Of a stretch of DNA of 64,000 bases, positions 34,662 to 43,063 are shown in pieces (within the stretch, counting starts at the first letter, position 1; the number at the start of each line of letters is the position of its first letter). The stretch spans positions 186,001-250,000 of the forward strand of contig OY282442.1 of the NCBI GenBank assembly GCA_958296115.1, written 5' to 3'. The translations under genes and the position numbers were made by a program. Source of the stretch: an uncultured Dehalococcoidia bacterium (lineage in GTDB: Bacteria > Chloroflexota > Dehalococcoidia > Lucifugimonadales > CAJWER01). Below the pieces are notes generated by a model, which searched no databases, was not told the DNA's origin, and worked only from the letters and a program-made list of their open reading frames with translations.

Positions 34662-34811
34662 ATGGACGACACGAAAGGCGAACGGCGGGAGAGGAAGCGG
34701 CGAAAGCGGCGCGAAATGCGCGTGGTCGGCAGGAGCGTCCGCCTGCTCCAGGACATCATCCGCCGACGCGCAAAGGAAGCCGGAAACGCCCCCAGCTCCC
34801 GGAAAGAGTAG
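34662..34811 (+). CDS. Small very basic protein, 49 residues
   Basis: ATG 34662 to TAG 34811, between the transporter (25 bp) and thiD (9 bp). The translation is extremely Arg/Lys-rich in its first half ([16 protein letters not shown]), then [20 protein letters not shown], which can form an amphipathic helix. Third-position G+C is high, as in neighbours. The Shine-Dalgarno is weak (GGGG before the ATG). Tight packing favours a real gene, perhaps a nucleic-acid-binding peptide, but no family is recognised and it may be spurious. Confidence 0.45.
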   Translation: MDDTKGERRERKRRKRREMRVVGRSVRLLQDIIRRRAKEAGNAPSSRKE

Positions 34812-34820
34812 CATGGGCGC

Positions 34821-35615
34821 ATGACGACCGTACCGAGAGCCATGACCATCGCCGGCTCCGACTCAGGAGGCGGCGCAGGCATCCAGGCCGACCTGAAGAC
34901 GTTCGCCGCGCATGGCGTGTACGGCACGTCCGCGCTGACCGCCATCACCGCCCAGAACACGCTGGGCGTAACCGATGCGCTGGAATTGCCCGTCTCGCTG
35001 GTCGAGTCGCAGATAGACGCAGTGGCAACCGACATCGGCGCGGACGCCGTCAAGACAGGGATGCTGTCCAGCGCGGCTATCGTCGAGGCGGTCGCCGGCA
35101 GGATTAGAAGATACGGATTCACCAACCTCGTCGTCGACCCTGTGATGGTCGCCAAGGGCGGCGACCGCCTCCTGCGAGAGGACGCCGTAGAAGCGCTGAG
35201 GACGCTGCTAATCCCACTGGCCGCGCTGGTTACGCCGAACATACCCGAAGCCCACGCGCTGACGGGCATCGAGGTTAGGGACGTGGACGGCGCGAGCGAG
35301 GCCGCGAGGCGGATAGTTCGGATGGGCGCTCGCGCAGTCGTGGTCAAGGGCGGACACCTGGACGGCCCAGCCTCGGACATCTACTACGACGGGCGCGACA
35401 TGAAGGTTCTGACAGTCCCGCGAATCGCCACCACGAGCGCCCACGGGACCGGCTGCGCCTTCGCGTCCGCCGCCGCCGCGGGACTGGCCAAGGGCATGGA
35501 TACGCGGGACGCCGTGGGCCGCGCGAAGAGGTACGTCACCGAGGCTATCCGACACGCCGCGCCCATAGGACGCGGCCACGGCCCCCTCGAACACTTCTAC
35601 CACCTGCCGGAGTGA
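34821..35615 (+). CDS. thiD: Hydroxymethylpyrimidine/phosphomethylpyrimidine kinase
   Basis: 264-residue ribokinase-fold enzyme that phosphorylates HMP and then HMP-P to HMP-PP, the pyrimidine half of thiamine. Motifs seen: [20 protein letters not shown] at the substrate site, the [10 protein letters not shown] segment, LVTPNIPEA, and the catalytic-Cys/anion-hole [10 protein letters not shown] near residue 215. It is downstream of the TPP-riboswitch transporter and probably in the same transcript. The gene overlaps the GTG option of the next gene. Confidence 0.95.
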   Translation: MTTVPRAMTIAGSDSGGGAGIQADLKTFAAHGVYGTSALTAITAQNTLGVTDALELPVSLVESQIDAVATDIGADAVKTGMLSSAAIVEAVAGRIRRYGFTNLVVDPVMVAKGGDRLLREDAVEALRTLLIPLAALVTPNIPEAHALTGIEVRDVDGASEAARRIVRMGARAVVVKGGHLDGPASDIYYDGRDMKVLTVPRIATTSAHGTGCAFASAAAAGLAKGMDTRDAVGRAKRYVTEAIRHAAPIGRGHGPLEHFYHLPE

Positions 35616-35620
35616 AGGAC

Positions 35621-36580
35621 ATGGCGCTCTTCCTGACAGAAGAAGACGTGGACGGGCTGCTGACGATGGACGCCGCCATCGACGCCCTGGAGTCCAGCTT
35701 CCGCCACCAAGCCGACGGCGCAGCCGCGAACATCCCCAGGCGGCGCGTCAGGCTCGGCGGCGGCATGTGGCACTTCATGGCGGCGGCGGACGCCGCGCTC
35801 GGCGTGACGGGCTCGAAGACCTACGGCGCGCTGGGACCAGGCGGCTCGCGCTTCTACGTCCACCTGAACGACTCGAACACGGGCGAGCTCCTCGCCCTCA
35901 TCGAGGCCGGCCGCATGGGGCAGATACGCACGGGCGCAGCCAGCGGCGTCGCGTCCAAGTACATGGCTCGCGGCGACGCTCACACCGTTGGCGTCATCGG
36001 CTCAGGATACCAGGCCGAGACGCAGCTGGAAGCCGTGTGCCGCGTCCGGGACATCCACGCCGCCAAGGTGTACAGCCGCACGCCGGAGCGCCGACGCGGC
36101 TTCGCCCAGAAGATGACCGAGCGGCTCGGCGTCGAGGTAACCGCCGTGGACACCGCCGAGCAGTGCGTGAAGGACGCGGACGTCGTGGCGGTCATCACTT
36201 CGGCGTCCTCGCCTGCGCTGAGGGGCGAATGGCTCGCCGACGGCGCGCACGTCAACGCCGCCGGCGGAAACCACTGGCTGCGTCGCGAGCTCGACGGCAA
36301 GGCGGTCGCGCGAGCCAGCCTCATCGTCGCCGACGACGTGGAGCAGGCGCGCGTCGAGTGCGCCGACCTGATTCACCCGGTCGAGCGCGGCGCTCTGACA
36401 TGGCAGAGGGTCCGCGAGCTCTGGGAAGTCGTGGCAGGCGCCGTCCCCGGCCGAACGTCCCCGGACGACGTAACGCTGTTCGAATCCCAGGGCATCGCGT
36501 TGGAGGACATCGCCGCCGGGTTCAGGGTATATAGCCTGGCAAGGGAGCGCGGCGTCGGCGTCGAAATCGCTTCGGAGTAA
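35621..36580 (+). CDS. Ornithine cyclodeaminase/mu-crystallin family protein
   Basis: 319 residues. The family covers ornithine cyclodeaminase, alanine dehydrogenase (archaeal), ketimine reductases and related NAD(P)H enzymes. Features: MDAAIDALESSFR at the N-terminus, GGGMWHFMAAADA with a substrate-site region, the nucleotide loop VGVIGSGYQAETQLEA, and VNAAGGNHWLRREL. ATG 35621 is preferred over GTG 35612, since GGAG at 35609-35612 sits about 8 bp upstream of the ATG. The order thiD, this gene, PTE-family gene, with gaps of a few bases, suggests one operon. The biochemical role is unresolved. Confidence 0.87.
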   Translation: MALFLTEEDVDGLLTMDAAIDALESSFRHQADGAAANIPRRRVRLGGGMWHFMAAADAALGVTGSKTYGALGPGGSRFYVHLNDSNTGELLALIEAGRMGQIRTGAASGVASKYMARGDAHTVGVIGSGYQAETQLEAVCRVRDIHAAKVYSRTPERRRGFAQKMTERLGVEVTAVDTAEQCVKDADVVAVITSASSPALRGEWLADGAHVNAAGGNHWLRRELDGKAVARASLIVADDVEQARVECADLIHPVERGALTWQRVRELWEVVAGAVPGRTSPDDVTLFESQGIALEDIAAGFRVYSLARERGVGVEIASE

Positions 36581-36584
36581 GCAA

Positions 36585-37658
36585 ATGACCAGCGAACGCG
36601 CGGGCAGCATACAAACCGTCCTGGGATCCATCGCGCCAGAAGAGCTCGGCGTCACGCTTACGCACGAGCACCTGCTCATAGACCTCGCCTTCCACAGGCC
36701 GCCGCCGGACGAGGCGTTTCTGCGCGACATCTACTACAGGCCCCTCACGCTCGACACCATCGGCTACCTCAAGCACTACGGCTACGCCAACCGCGAGGAC
36801 GCCCAGATGCGGGACGTCGACGCCGCCATCGAAGAGATTGGGCTGTACAAGCAGCATGGCGGCCGCTCGGTCGTGGACGCCACCAGCATAGGCATAGCCC
36901 GCGACCCCGTATCCCTCGCCCGCATAGCCAGGGCCACAGGGCTGAACATCATCATGGGCGCGTCCTACTACGTCGGCCCAAGCCACCCGCCCGACATGGA
37001 CGACATTAGCGAGGACAGCATATTCGAGCGGATAACGCGCGACGTCACGGTCGGCGTCGGCGAGACGGGCATCAGGTCGGGGATAATCGGCGAGGTCGGC
37101 TGCAGCTACCCGCTCACCACCAACGAGCGCAAGGTCCTGCGAGCGTCCGGCCGGGCGCAGAGGGCCACGGGCGCGCCGCTGCTCATCCACCCAGGACGCG
37201 GCGAAACGTCGCCCCTCGAGATAATAGACGAGCTCCGCGGCGTCGGCGCAGACCTCTCACGGACTATCATGAGCCACATAGACCGCACAGTGTTCGTCCG
37301 CGAGAACCTCCGGGCCATCGCCGAATCCGGGTGCTGCCTGGAGTGGGACCTGTTCGGCAGCGAGCAGTCGCTCTATGTACACAACCTCGCGGTAGATATG
37401 CCCAGCGACGCCAAGCGCATGGACGACATCGCCTGGGCCATCGCCGAGGGCCTGGGCGACAGGATTGTCATCGCCCAGGACATCTGCCACAAGAAGCAGC
37501 TGCTCCGATACGGCGGCCACGGCTACGCCTACATCCTAGCCGCCATCCTCCCCCGAATGCGCCGACGAGGCTTCACCGACGAGTCCATCCATCGCATCCT
37601 CGTCGAAAACCCGGCAAGGGTCTTGCCCTTCGCGGCTCCGCGGGGCAGAGGCGAATAG
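36585..37658 (+). CDS. Phosphotriesterase (PTE)-family amidohydrolase
   Basis: 357-residue binuclear-metal TIM-barrel hydrolase. Metal ligands: THEHLL (HxH), E in IIGEVGCS replacing the carbamylated Lys of true phosphotriesterases (as in the PHP subgroup), HPGRG and SHIDRT (two His), and QDICHK (Asp). Members hydrolyse lactones, phosphotriesters or other esters. It starts 4 bp past the cyclodeaminase homologue and is followed by a dispersed repeat, which probably marks the operon end. The true substrate is unknown. Confidence 0.88.
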   Translation: MTSERAGSIQTVLGSIAPEELGVTLTHEHLLIDLAFHRPPPDEAFLRDIYYRPLTLDTIGYLKHYGYANREDAQMRDVDAAIEEIGLYKQHGGRSVVDATSIGIARDPVSLARIARATGLNIIMGASYYVGPSHPPDMDDISEDSIFERITRDVTVGVGETGIRSGIIGEVGCSYPLTTNERKVLRASGRAQRATGAPLLIHPGRGETSPLEIIDELRGVGADLSRTIMSHIDRTVFVRENLRAIAESGCCLEWDLFGSEQSLYVHNLAVDMPSDAKRMDDIAWAIAEGLGDRIVIAQDICHKKQLLRYGGHGYAYILAAILPRMRRRGFTDESIHRILVENPARVLPFAAPRGRGE

Positions 37659-37668
37659 CGCTCCGTCC

Positions 37669-37746
37669 ATTTAATTATGACGGATAATGCAGTCCCGCCT
37701 TATCCCCTCTCCCTTGATGGGGAGAGGGTGAGGGTGATTCAGGAGC
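37669..37746 (+). repeat. Dispersed palindromic element, copy 3
   Basis: Left end AATTATGACGG, then CAGTCCCGCCTTATCCCC, hairpin CTCTCCC-TTGATGG-GGAGAGG, and GTGAGGGTGATTCAGGA. The ~35-bp right end is missing or degenerate. Confidence 0.75.
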
Positions 37747-37788
37747 CGCGAGGCCAGTTGTAACTCGACAGGCGGTCCGGGGTGGGAG

Positions 37789-38916
37789 ATGGAACGCATC
37801 GAGGACGCCGTAAAGCGTTGCGCGAAAGAGCTGGGGTTCGACCTGGCGGGCATCGCGTCCGCCGAGCCGTTCCTGCGGGACGAACGCGCCGCCGTCGAGC
37901 GCGTCCGCGGCGGGTTGATGGACGGCCTGCCCTGGTACACCGAAGAGCGCGTCCATAGAGCCAACCATCCCGAGCTCCTGCTGGACGACGCCAAGTCGGT
38001 CATCTCGCTTGGCGTCAGCTACCACACCGGCGAGGCCGAGCCGGGCAGCCCGGGACCCACCGGGCGGGTCGCCCGCTACGCATGGGGAGACGACTACCAC
38101 GACGTTATCAAGGCCAAGCTACGTCGGCTCGCGGCCCAGCTGCCGGACCTCGCCGGGCGGCCTGTCCGAACGCGCGTGTTCGTGGACGACGGCCCGATGA
38201 ACGACCGCGCGGCGGCGGAGCGCGCCGGCATCGGCTGGTTCGGCAAGAACTCCAACATCTTGACACGCAGCCACGGCTCATGGGTATTCCTGGCGCAGGT
38301 CATCACCGACCTCGACCTGGATCCGGACGCGCCCCTCGCCAAGACATGCGGCCAGTGCGTCATTTGCATAGACGACTGCCCCACCGGGGCCATCGTCGCG
38401 CCCTACGTCATAGACAACAGGCGCTGCATCTCGTTCCTGACCATTGAGCTCCGCGGCGCAATCCCGCGCGAGCTGAGGCCGCTGGTCGGCGACTGGGTGT
38501 TCGGCTGCGACATCTGCCAGGACGTCTGCCCCGTCAACCGCAAGGCCGCCGAAAGTCTGGAACCAGCCTTCCGACAGCGCCACGACTTCGGAGCGCCGGC
38601 GCTCATTCCGCTCCTCGACCTCGACGACGCCGCCTTCCGCGAGCGGTTCCGCGGCAGCCCCATCAAGCGAGCAAAGCGCGCCGGCCTGCAGCGCAACGTA
38701 TGCGTGGCCCTCGGCAACATAGGCGACCCGTCCGCCGTCCCAGCCCTGTCAGCCGCCCTGCGCTCCCCGGACGCCCTCGTCCGCGAGCACGCCGCCTGGG
38801 CGCTGGGCCGCATCGGCGGCCCCGAAGCATCCGCCGAGCTGCAATCAGCGCTCGCCAGCGAGGGCGACGCCGCGGTGACGCGCGAGATAGAGGCGTCGCT
38901 GGCGGAAATGGTCTGA
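37789..38916 (+). CDS. queG: Epoxyqueuosine reductase QueG
   Basis: 375 residues. This cobalamin- and [4Fe-4S]-dependent enzyme reduces epoxyqueuosine to queuosine in tRNA. The N-terminal DUF1730 region includes LGVSYHTGE and the VFVDDGPMNDRAAAERAGIG loop with GWFGKN. The bacterioferredoxin-like double cluster shows CGQCVICIDDCPTGA and FGCDICQDVCPVN. C-terminal HEAT-like repeats (about 295-375) are the tRNA-binding part of the long QueG form. ATG 37789 follows GGGAGATGG. It is a single gene, separated from its neighbours by a repeat and by a convergent gene. Confidence 0.95.
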   Translation: MERIEDAVKRCAKELGFDLAGIASAEPFLRDERAAVERVRGGLMDGLPWYTEERVHRANHPELLLDDAKSVISLGVSYHTGEAEPGSPGPTGRVARYAWGDDYHDVIKAKLRRLAAQLPDLAGRPVRTRVFVDDGPMNDRAAAERAGIGWFGKNSNILTRSHGSWVFLAQVITDLDLDPDAPLAKTCGQCVICIDDCPTGAIVAPYVIDNRRCISFLTIELRGAIPRELRPLVGDWVFGCDICQDVCPVNRKAAESLEPAFRQRHDFGAPALIPLLDLDDAAFRERFRGSPIKRAKRAGLQRNVCVALGNIGDPSAVPALSAALRSPDALVREHAAWALGRIGGPEASAELQSALASEGDAAVTREIEASLAEMV

Positions 38917-38929
38917 CCAAGCATCCGGG

Positions 38930-39547
38930 CTAACCGCCACGGGGGCCGTATGTCTCGTCATATATCTCCCTCAAGCTCCGCCCTTCGAATATCCATCGGC
39001 GAGTAGGCTGTACCCTGTTCAGCCTCGACGCCTTCTTGGAAGCGTCGGACAGATACGTCTCCTCGCCCCGGAACGACACGCGCCTATCCCCGGTCACAGT
39101 GGCCTCCTCGCCGGTGTCCACTGAAATCAGAACCGCCCCGACCGGCACCCCCATCTCCGCGAAGTTAAGGTTCGGTCTGCGGCTAATGAATCTTCTGGAC
39201 GCTTCACGGTCGGCTGCGTCCAGGTTCTTCGTCTCCTCGTTGACTCGCGGCGTCACGTCACTGCCGGGCCACGTCTTGAGAATCGCCTCGACCTGGTACG
39301 TCTCTATCTCGAAGAACTCCCTGGACGGGTTCACTCTGTACGGACCAAACGCCATATGCAGCGACCTCTCCAGCCTTTCTGCACGCCCGTCCTCGACCTC
39401 TATCGCAATGGCGCATTCGAATGGCAGCGGAACGCCTGTCGTATAGAGTTCGTTCATCCTGACCTCCGGGTTATCCCGGCCCGTCATCCCTATCTTGACG
39501 ATGCCAGGCATGGCAGGATTCGTGAGCGCGTACACGATGTTGGACAT
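38930..39547 (-). CDS. GIY-YIG (T5orf172/MUG113-like) nuclease-domain protein
   Basis: 205 residues from ATG 39547 (GGAGGG 5 bp upstream); the ORF's longer N-terminus overlaps the divergent dehydrogenase and is rejected. Residues 1 to about 95 match the GIY-YIG-like domain: IVYALTNP, GIVKIGMTGRDNPEVRMNEL (Arg), a Glu/His helix ERLERSLHMAF, and NPSREFFEIE. The C-terminal 60 residues (GVPVGAVL to RSLREIYDETYG) resemble the DUF4357-type tail with W, G and Y landmarks, often on restriction or nuclease proteins. No methylase partner is nearby. Role: probably DNA processing, uncertain. Confidence 0.82.
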   Translation of the reverse strand: MSNIVYALTNPAMPGIVKIGMTGRDNPEVRMNELYTTGVPLPFECAIAIEVEDGRAERLERSLHMAFGPYRVNPSREFFEIETYQVEAILKTWPGSDVTPRVNEETKNLDAADREASRRFISRRPNLNFAEMGVPVGAVLISVDTGEEATVTGDRRVSFRGEETYLSDASKKASRLNRVQPTRRWIFEGRSLREIYDETYGPRGG

Positions 39548-39677
39548 GAACTCCCTCCAGTTAGCCGGCAACCCCGCGCGGCATAATATAGCATTCAGAT
39601 AGAATCGCGCCAAGCGGCTGCCGCGCGGCGGCGATGGTGATAGACTGGAGGCGGATTTTCGATTTAGGAGGTCGAGC

Positions 39678-40631
39678 ATGAAGGCGTTGGTGGCCACTGG
39701 GGGCGAGGCGTTGTTGGAGGAGCTGCGGGCGGAGTTCGCAGCCGTGGAGTTCGCGGTGACGGGTCCGGCGGATGACAAGGCGGAGCGTGTCCGCGACGCC
39801 GACGTATATTACGGGCCGCCCCTATCACGGCAGGAGCTCAGAGCCGCCGGTCGCCTCCGCTGGATACAGCACATCGGCACGGGCGTGGACTGGATACTCG
39901 ACCTGCCCGAGCTCGTAGAGAGCGACGTCGTCCTGACCAACTGCCGCGGACCCCACGCCGACCCCATGGCCGACCACGTCATCGGAATGATAGTGAGCCT
40001 CGCCCACCGGCTGTGGGAGATGCGCGACGACCAGCGGGCGCGCAGGTGGCAGACGCGCAAGTACGATGGGCGGTTCGTGGAGCTGCGCGGCGGAGTCATG
40101 GGCATATTGGGGCTGGGGGACATCGGGGAGGCAATAGCCCGGCGCGCCGTCGGCTTCGACATGACGACCTACGCGGTGGACAAGCATCCGCGGACCGCGC
40201 CGCCCGGGGTCGCGGACGTGTGGGGGCTGGACCGCCTGAACGACCTGCTCGCCATCTCCGACTGGTTCGTCGTCGCGGCGCCCTTCACGAGCGAGACCGA
40301 GAGCCTGATAGACGCCGGCAGGCTGGCCGCGCTGAAAGAGGGCGCATACGTCATCGCCATCTCGAGGGGCGGCATCATAGACGAGGAGGCCCTGGTGGAC
40401 GCGCTGCGTTCGGGCCGAGTGGCGGGCGCGGGGCTGGACGTAACCGCCGTCGAGCCTCTGCCGGACGACAGCCCCCTATGGGACATGGAGAACGTCGTAA
40501 TCTCGCCGCACGCCTCCGCCCTGACGCCCCAGATGTGGAGCGGGCGCCAGGAGATATTCAAGGAGAACCTGCGCCGCTTCCTGTCCAACCAGCCGTTCCT
40601 GTACGTGTGCGACAAGCGCGCGGGGTTCTAA
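39678..40631 (+). CDS. D-isomer-specific 2-hydroxyacid dehydrogenase
   Basis: 317 residues. NAD-binding motif GILGLGDIGEAIA (about residues 140-152), substrate Arg in AISRGGIIDE, catalytic Glu in AVEPLP and His in SPHASA, the classic Arg-Glu-His set. ATG 39678 has AGGAGG at 39667-39672. Family members reduce 2-oxoacids to D-2-hydroxyacids (glyoxylate, hydroxypyruvate, phosphoglycerate types). It stands alone, divergent from the GIY-YIG gene. Substrate not assigned. Confidence 0.93.
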   Translation: MKALVATGGEALLEELRAEFAAVEFAVTGPADDKAERVRDADVYYGPPLSRQELRAAGRLRWIQHIGTGVDWILDLPELVESDVVLTNCRGPHADPMADHVIGMIVSLAHRLWEMRDDQRARRWQTRKYDGRFVELRGGVMGILGLGDIGEAIARRAVGFDMTTYAVDKHPRTAPPGVADVWGLDRLNDLLAISDWFVVAAPFTSETESLIDAGRLAALKEGAYVIAISRGGIIDEEALVDALRSGRVAGAGLDVTAVEPLPDDSPLWDMENVVISPHASALTPQMWSGRQEIFKENLRRFLSNQPFLYVCDKRAGF

Positions 40632-40654
40632 TAACCACCCGGCGCAGGTTCTAG

Positions 40655-40746
40655 CGCTGGTTCGATGTAGCATTGGCATCCTGAATCACCCTAACCCCCA
40701 TCGAGGGAGAGGGGATGAGGCGGACTGCCTACCCGTCATAGTTAAA
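40655..40746 (-). repeat. Dispersed palindromic element, copy 4
   Basis: Inverted copy. On the minus strand it reads ACTATGACGGGTAGGCAGTC, CGCCTCATCCCC, a weakened core with changed right arm, GTGATTCAGGATGCCA, ATGCTACATCGAACCAG. It occupies the gap between the convergent dehydrogenase and permease genes. Confidence 0.75.
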
Positions 40747-40748
40747 TA

Positions 40749-41765
40749 CTATGCCGTGAGCTTGATCCGGGGGTCCACCGCGGCCAGCAGCAGGTCTGAT
40801 ATCAGGGTGCCTATCACGGTCATGACGCCCAGCATCAGAACGATGAAGCCCGCGACGTGGGTGTCTTCGCGCTGTATGGCGGTCAGGAGCACTGGCCCCA
40901 GGGTCGGCAGGCTGAGGACCACGGACACTATGACGCTGCCGCTGACCAGGGACGGCAGCAGGTAGCCTACCGTGCTGATGAGCGGGTTGATAGCCACTCG
41001 CACGGGGTACTTCAGTATCAGGCTGGCCGACGCGGCGCCCTTGGCGCGGGCCGTGATGACGTAAGGCTTGCGAAGCTCGTCGAGCAGGTTGTTGCGCATC
41101 ACCCGGATCAGCCCGGCCGTGCCGGAGGTCCCGAGCACTATGGCCGGTATCCACAGGTGCTCGATGAGGTCGAACATCTTGGCCAGGCTCCAGTCGGCGT
41201 TGGCGTAGTCGGCGGAGAAGAGGCCGCCGACGCTCTGGTCGAAGTAGGCGTAGGCTATGTACATCAGCACCAAGCCCAGCAGGAAGTCCGGCACTGCCAG
41301 CCCGGTGAATCCCAGCAGCGTGAACGTGTAGTCGCCTATGGAGTGCTGCCTGACGGCCGAGTATATGCCGACGGGGATGGCGAAAGTCCACGTTACCATG
41401 ATGGTGAAGCTCGTCAGGGCGACGGTGAGCCATAGCCGGTCGCCGATGATCTTCTTTATCGAGCCCTGGTAGCCCGTGGCCTCGCCCGCCGTGGCGGCGA
41501 AGCCGAGGTCGCCGTTCAGCATCCGCCATATCCACCTGGCGTAGCGGATGTACTGTGGCTTGTCCAAGTCGAGGTAGTCGCGCAGGTGGTCGACGAGCTC
41601 CGCGTTGCCGACGTGCCCGTGAACGCCGCCGCCCGCCATCAGGTCGCTGATTATCCGCTCCGCCGCGTCGCCCTCCGGCAACTCGATGATGACGAAGGCG
41701 AGAACCGATATGACCCAGATGGTGAACAGGGACAGTATGAGACGCCGCACGATGTAGGCTGTCAT
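40749..41765 (-). CDS. Dipeptide/oligopeptide ABC transporter permease, DppB type (second of tandem pair)
   Basis: 338 residues, six predicted helices. N-terminal YIVRRLILSLFTIWVIS and the inner-membrane permease (BPD_transp_1) domain with EAA-loop region NNLLDELRKPYVITARAKG. It probably forms part of a peptide or opine-type uptake channel. It is a close paralogue (about 65-70% identical by eye) of the gene at 41794, just 28 bp upstream. No DppC, substrate-binding protein or ATPase is adjacent. Confidence 0.92.
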   Translation of the reverse strand: MTAYIVRRLILSLFTIWVISVLAFVIIELPEGDAAERIISDLMAGGGVHGHVGNAELVDHLRDYLDLDKPQYIRYARWIWRMLNGDLGFAATAGEATGYQGSIKKIIGDRLWLTVALTSFTIMVTWTFAIPVGIYSAVRQHSIGDYTFTLLGFTGLAVPDFLLGLVLMYIAYAYFDQSVGGLFSADYANADWSLAKMFDLIEHLWIPAIVLGTSGTAGLIRVMRNNLLDELRKPYVITARAKGAASASLILKYPVRVAINPLISTVGYLLPSLVSGSVIVSVVLSLPTLGPVLLTAIQREDTHVAGFIVLMLGVMTVIGTLISDLLLAAVDPRIKLTA

Positions 41766-41793
41766 TCCTTCTTCCCCGCGGGCTCGCCGTCCG

Positions 41794-42792
41794 TTACCGG
41801 CTGCCCAGCTTGATCCTCGGATCGACGATGGCCAGCGCTATATCGGATAGCAGGGTGCCGACCACGGTCAGTACTCCCAGTACGAACACCACGAAGCCCG
41901 CCACGTAGATGTCCTCTATCCTGATGGCGTCCAGCAGCACAGGCCCGATGGTGGGCAGGCTCAGGACGACCGATACTATGACGCTTCCGCTGACCAGGGC
42001 GGGCAGAAGATAGCCCACCGTGCTGACTAGCGGATTGACGGCGACCCTCACGGGATACTTCAGTATCAGCGTGAAGGGCGACAGGCCCTTTGCCCTAGCG
42101 GTTACCACGTAGGGCTTGCCGAGCTCGTCGAGCAGGTTGTTGCGCATTATACGTATCAGGCTGGCCGTGCCCGACGTGCCCAGCACGAGGGCGGGTATCC
42201 AGAGGTGCTTGAGCAGGTCGACGGCCCTTGCCCACGTCCAAGGGGCGTTGGTGTAGTCGGCGGAGAAGAGGCCGCCGACGCTCTGGTCGAAGTATGCGTA
42301 GGCTATGTACATCAGAACCAGCCCAAGCAGGAAGTCGGGCACAGCCAGGCCGCTGAACCCGATGAACGTCGCCACGTAGTCGCCCACGGAGTGCTGCCGG
42401 ACCGCAGAGTAGATGCCGATGGGGATAGACAGCGTCCAGGTGAACAGCACGGTGAACCCTGTCAATACCACCGTCAGCCAGAGCCGGTCGCCGATGACGT
42501 CCTTGGTGGAGGTCAGGGTGTCCCAGCTAACGAAGGATACGCCCAGGTCGCCCCGCATCATGTTCCACATCCATTTGCCGTAGCGGACGTATGCGGGCTG
42601 GTCCATGCCGAAGTGGGCCGACAGGGCGAGTATCTGGTCCCTGTCGAAGGTCTGGCCCCACGTGGTCTGGTAGTCGAACCACTTCTCGAGCTTGTCCCCC
42701 GGAGGCAGCTCGATGACCACGAACGCGAAGACCGAAATCACCCAGATGGTGAAGATCCCAAGAAACACGCGCCTTATGATATAACCCAGCAT
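41794..42792 (-). CDS. Dipeptide/oligopeptide ABC transporter permease, DppB type (first of tandem pair)
   Basis: 332 residues with the same architecture as the downstream copy: YIIRRVFLGIFTIWVIS at the N-terminus, VPDFLLGLVLMYIAYAYF and the loop NNLLDELGKPYVVTARAKG. Most divergence lies in the periplasmic segment after helix 1 (about residues 30-85), where substrate-binding proteins or partner specificity could act. The two genes probably arose by tandem duplication and are co-transcribed. A downstream or distant DppC/DppD/DppF set must exist if they function. Confidence 0.92.
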   Translation of the reverse strand: MLGYIIRRVFLGIFTIWVISVFAFVVIELPPGDKLEKWFDYQTTWGQTFDRDQILALSAHFGMDQPAYVRYGKWMWNMMRGDLGVSFVSWDTLTSTKDVIGDRLWLTVVLTGFTVLFTWTLSIPIGIYSAVRQHSVGDYVATFIGFSGLAVPDFLLGLVLMYIAYAYFDQSVGGLFSADYTNAPWTWARAVDLLKHLWIPALVLGTSGTASLIRIMRNNLLDELGKPYVVTARAKGLSPFTLILKYPVRVAVNPLVSTVGYLLPALVSGSVIVSVVLSLPTIGPVLLDAIRIEDIYVAGFVVFVLGVLTVVGTLLSDIALAIVDPRIKLGSR

Positions 42793-42935
42793 AGCCGCTT
42801 CCCTCTATCCACACGGGATGAATGCGCGACGCCGCGATTATCGGCGCGGGATAGCCGCAGTGTCAACAGCGTACACTCTCCTGTCCTCTCCTGTCAGGTG
42901 TGCGGCATCTATCTGAACGAGAATCAATCGCCGTG

Positions 42936-42964
42936 TTGACGAGGCGGCGTGGTTTGACTATCCT
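42936..42964 (+). promoter_or_regulatory. Sigma-70 promoter for thiG-thiE-thiS
   Basis: TTGACG at 42936-42941, a 17-bp spacer and TATCCT at 42959-42964. The predicted leader is about 93 nt. It contains a hairpin but no THI-box signature. Confidence 0.65.
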
Positions 42965-42978
42965 TGACTTTCCCCGTC

Positions 42979-42998
42979 GTCTCCGCGAAAGCGGGGAC
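42979..42998. repeat. Stable GNRA hairpin in the thiG leader
   Basis: GTCTCCGC, loop GAAA, GCGGGGAC: 8-bp stem. Similar GTC-CCGCGAAAGCGG-GAC hairpins occur as small dispersed repeats in many bacterial genomes, so it need not be a regulator. Confidence 0.5.
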
Positions 42999-43063
42999 TC
43001 AGGGCCGCGGCCGGCGGCTCTGGGAGCCGGGACATCGGGCCGGGAGCTGCGTGGGAGAGAGCT

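Noticed and set aside
36585-37658. True phosphotriesterase
   Set aside because: The carbamylated Lys position is Glu in GEVGCS, as in the PHP subgroup; no evidence for organophosphate hydrolysis.
42900-43063. TPP riboswitch before thiG
   Set aside because: Neither CTGAGA nor the CCTGATCTGG-TAATGCCAGC block is present; only a generic GNRA hairpin and a promoter are.
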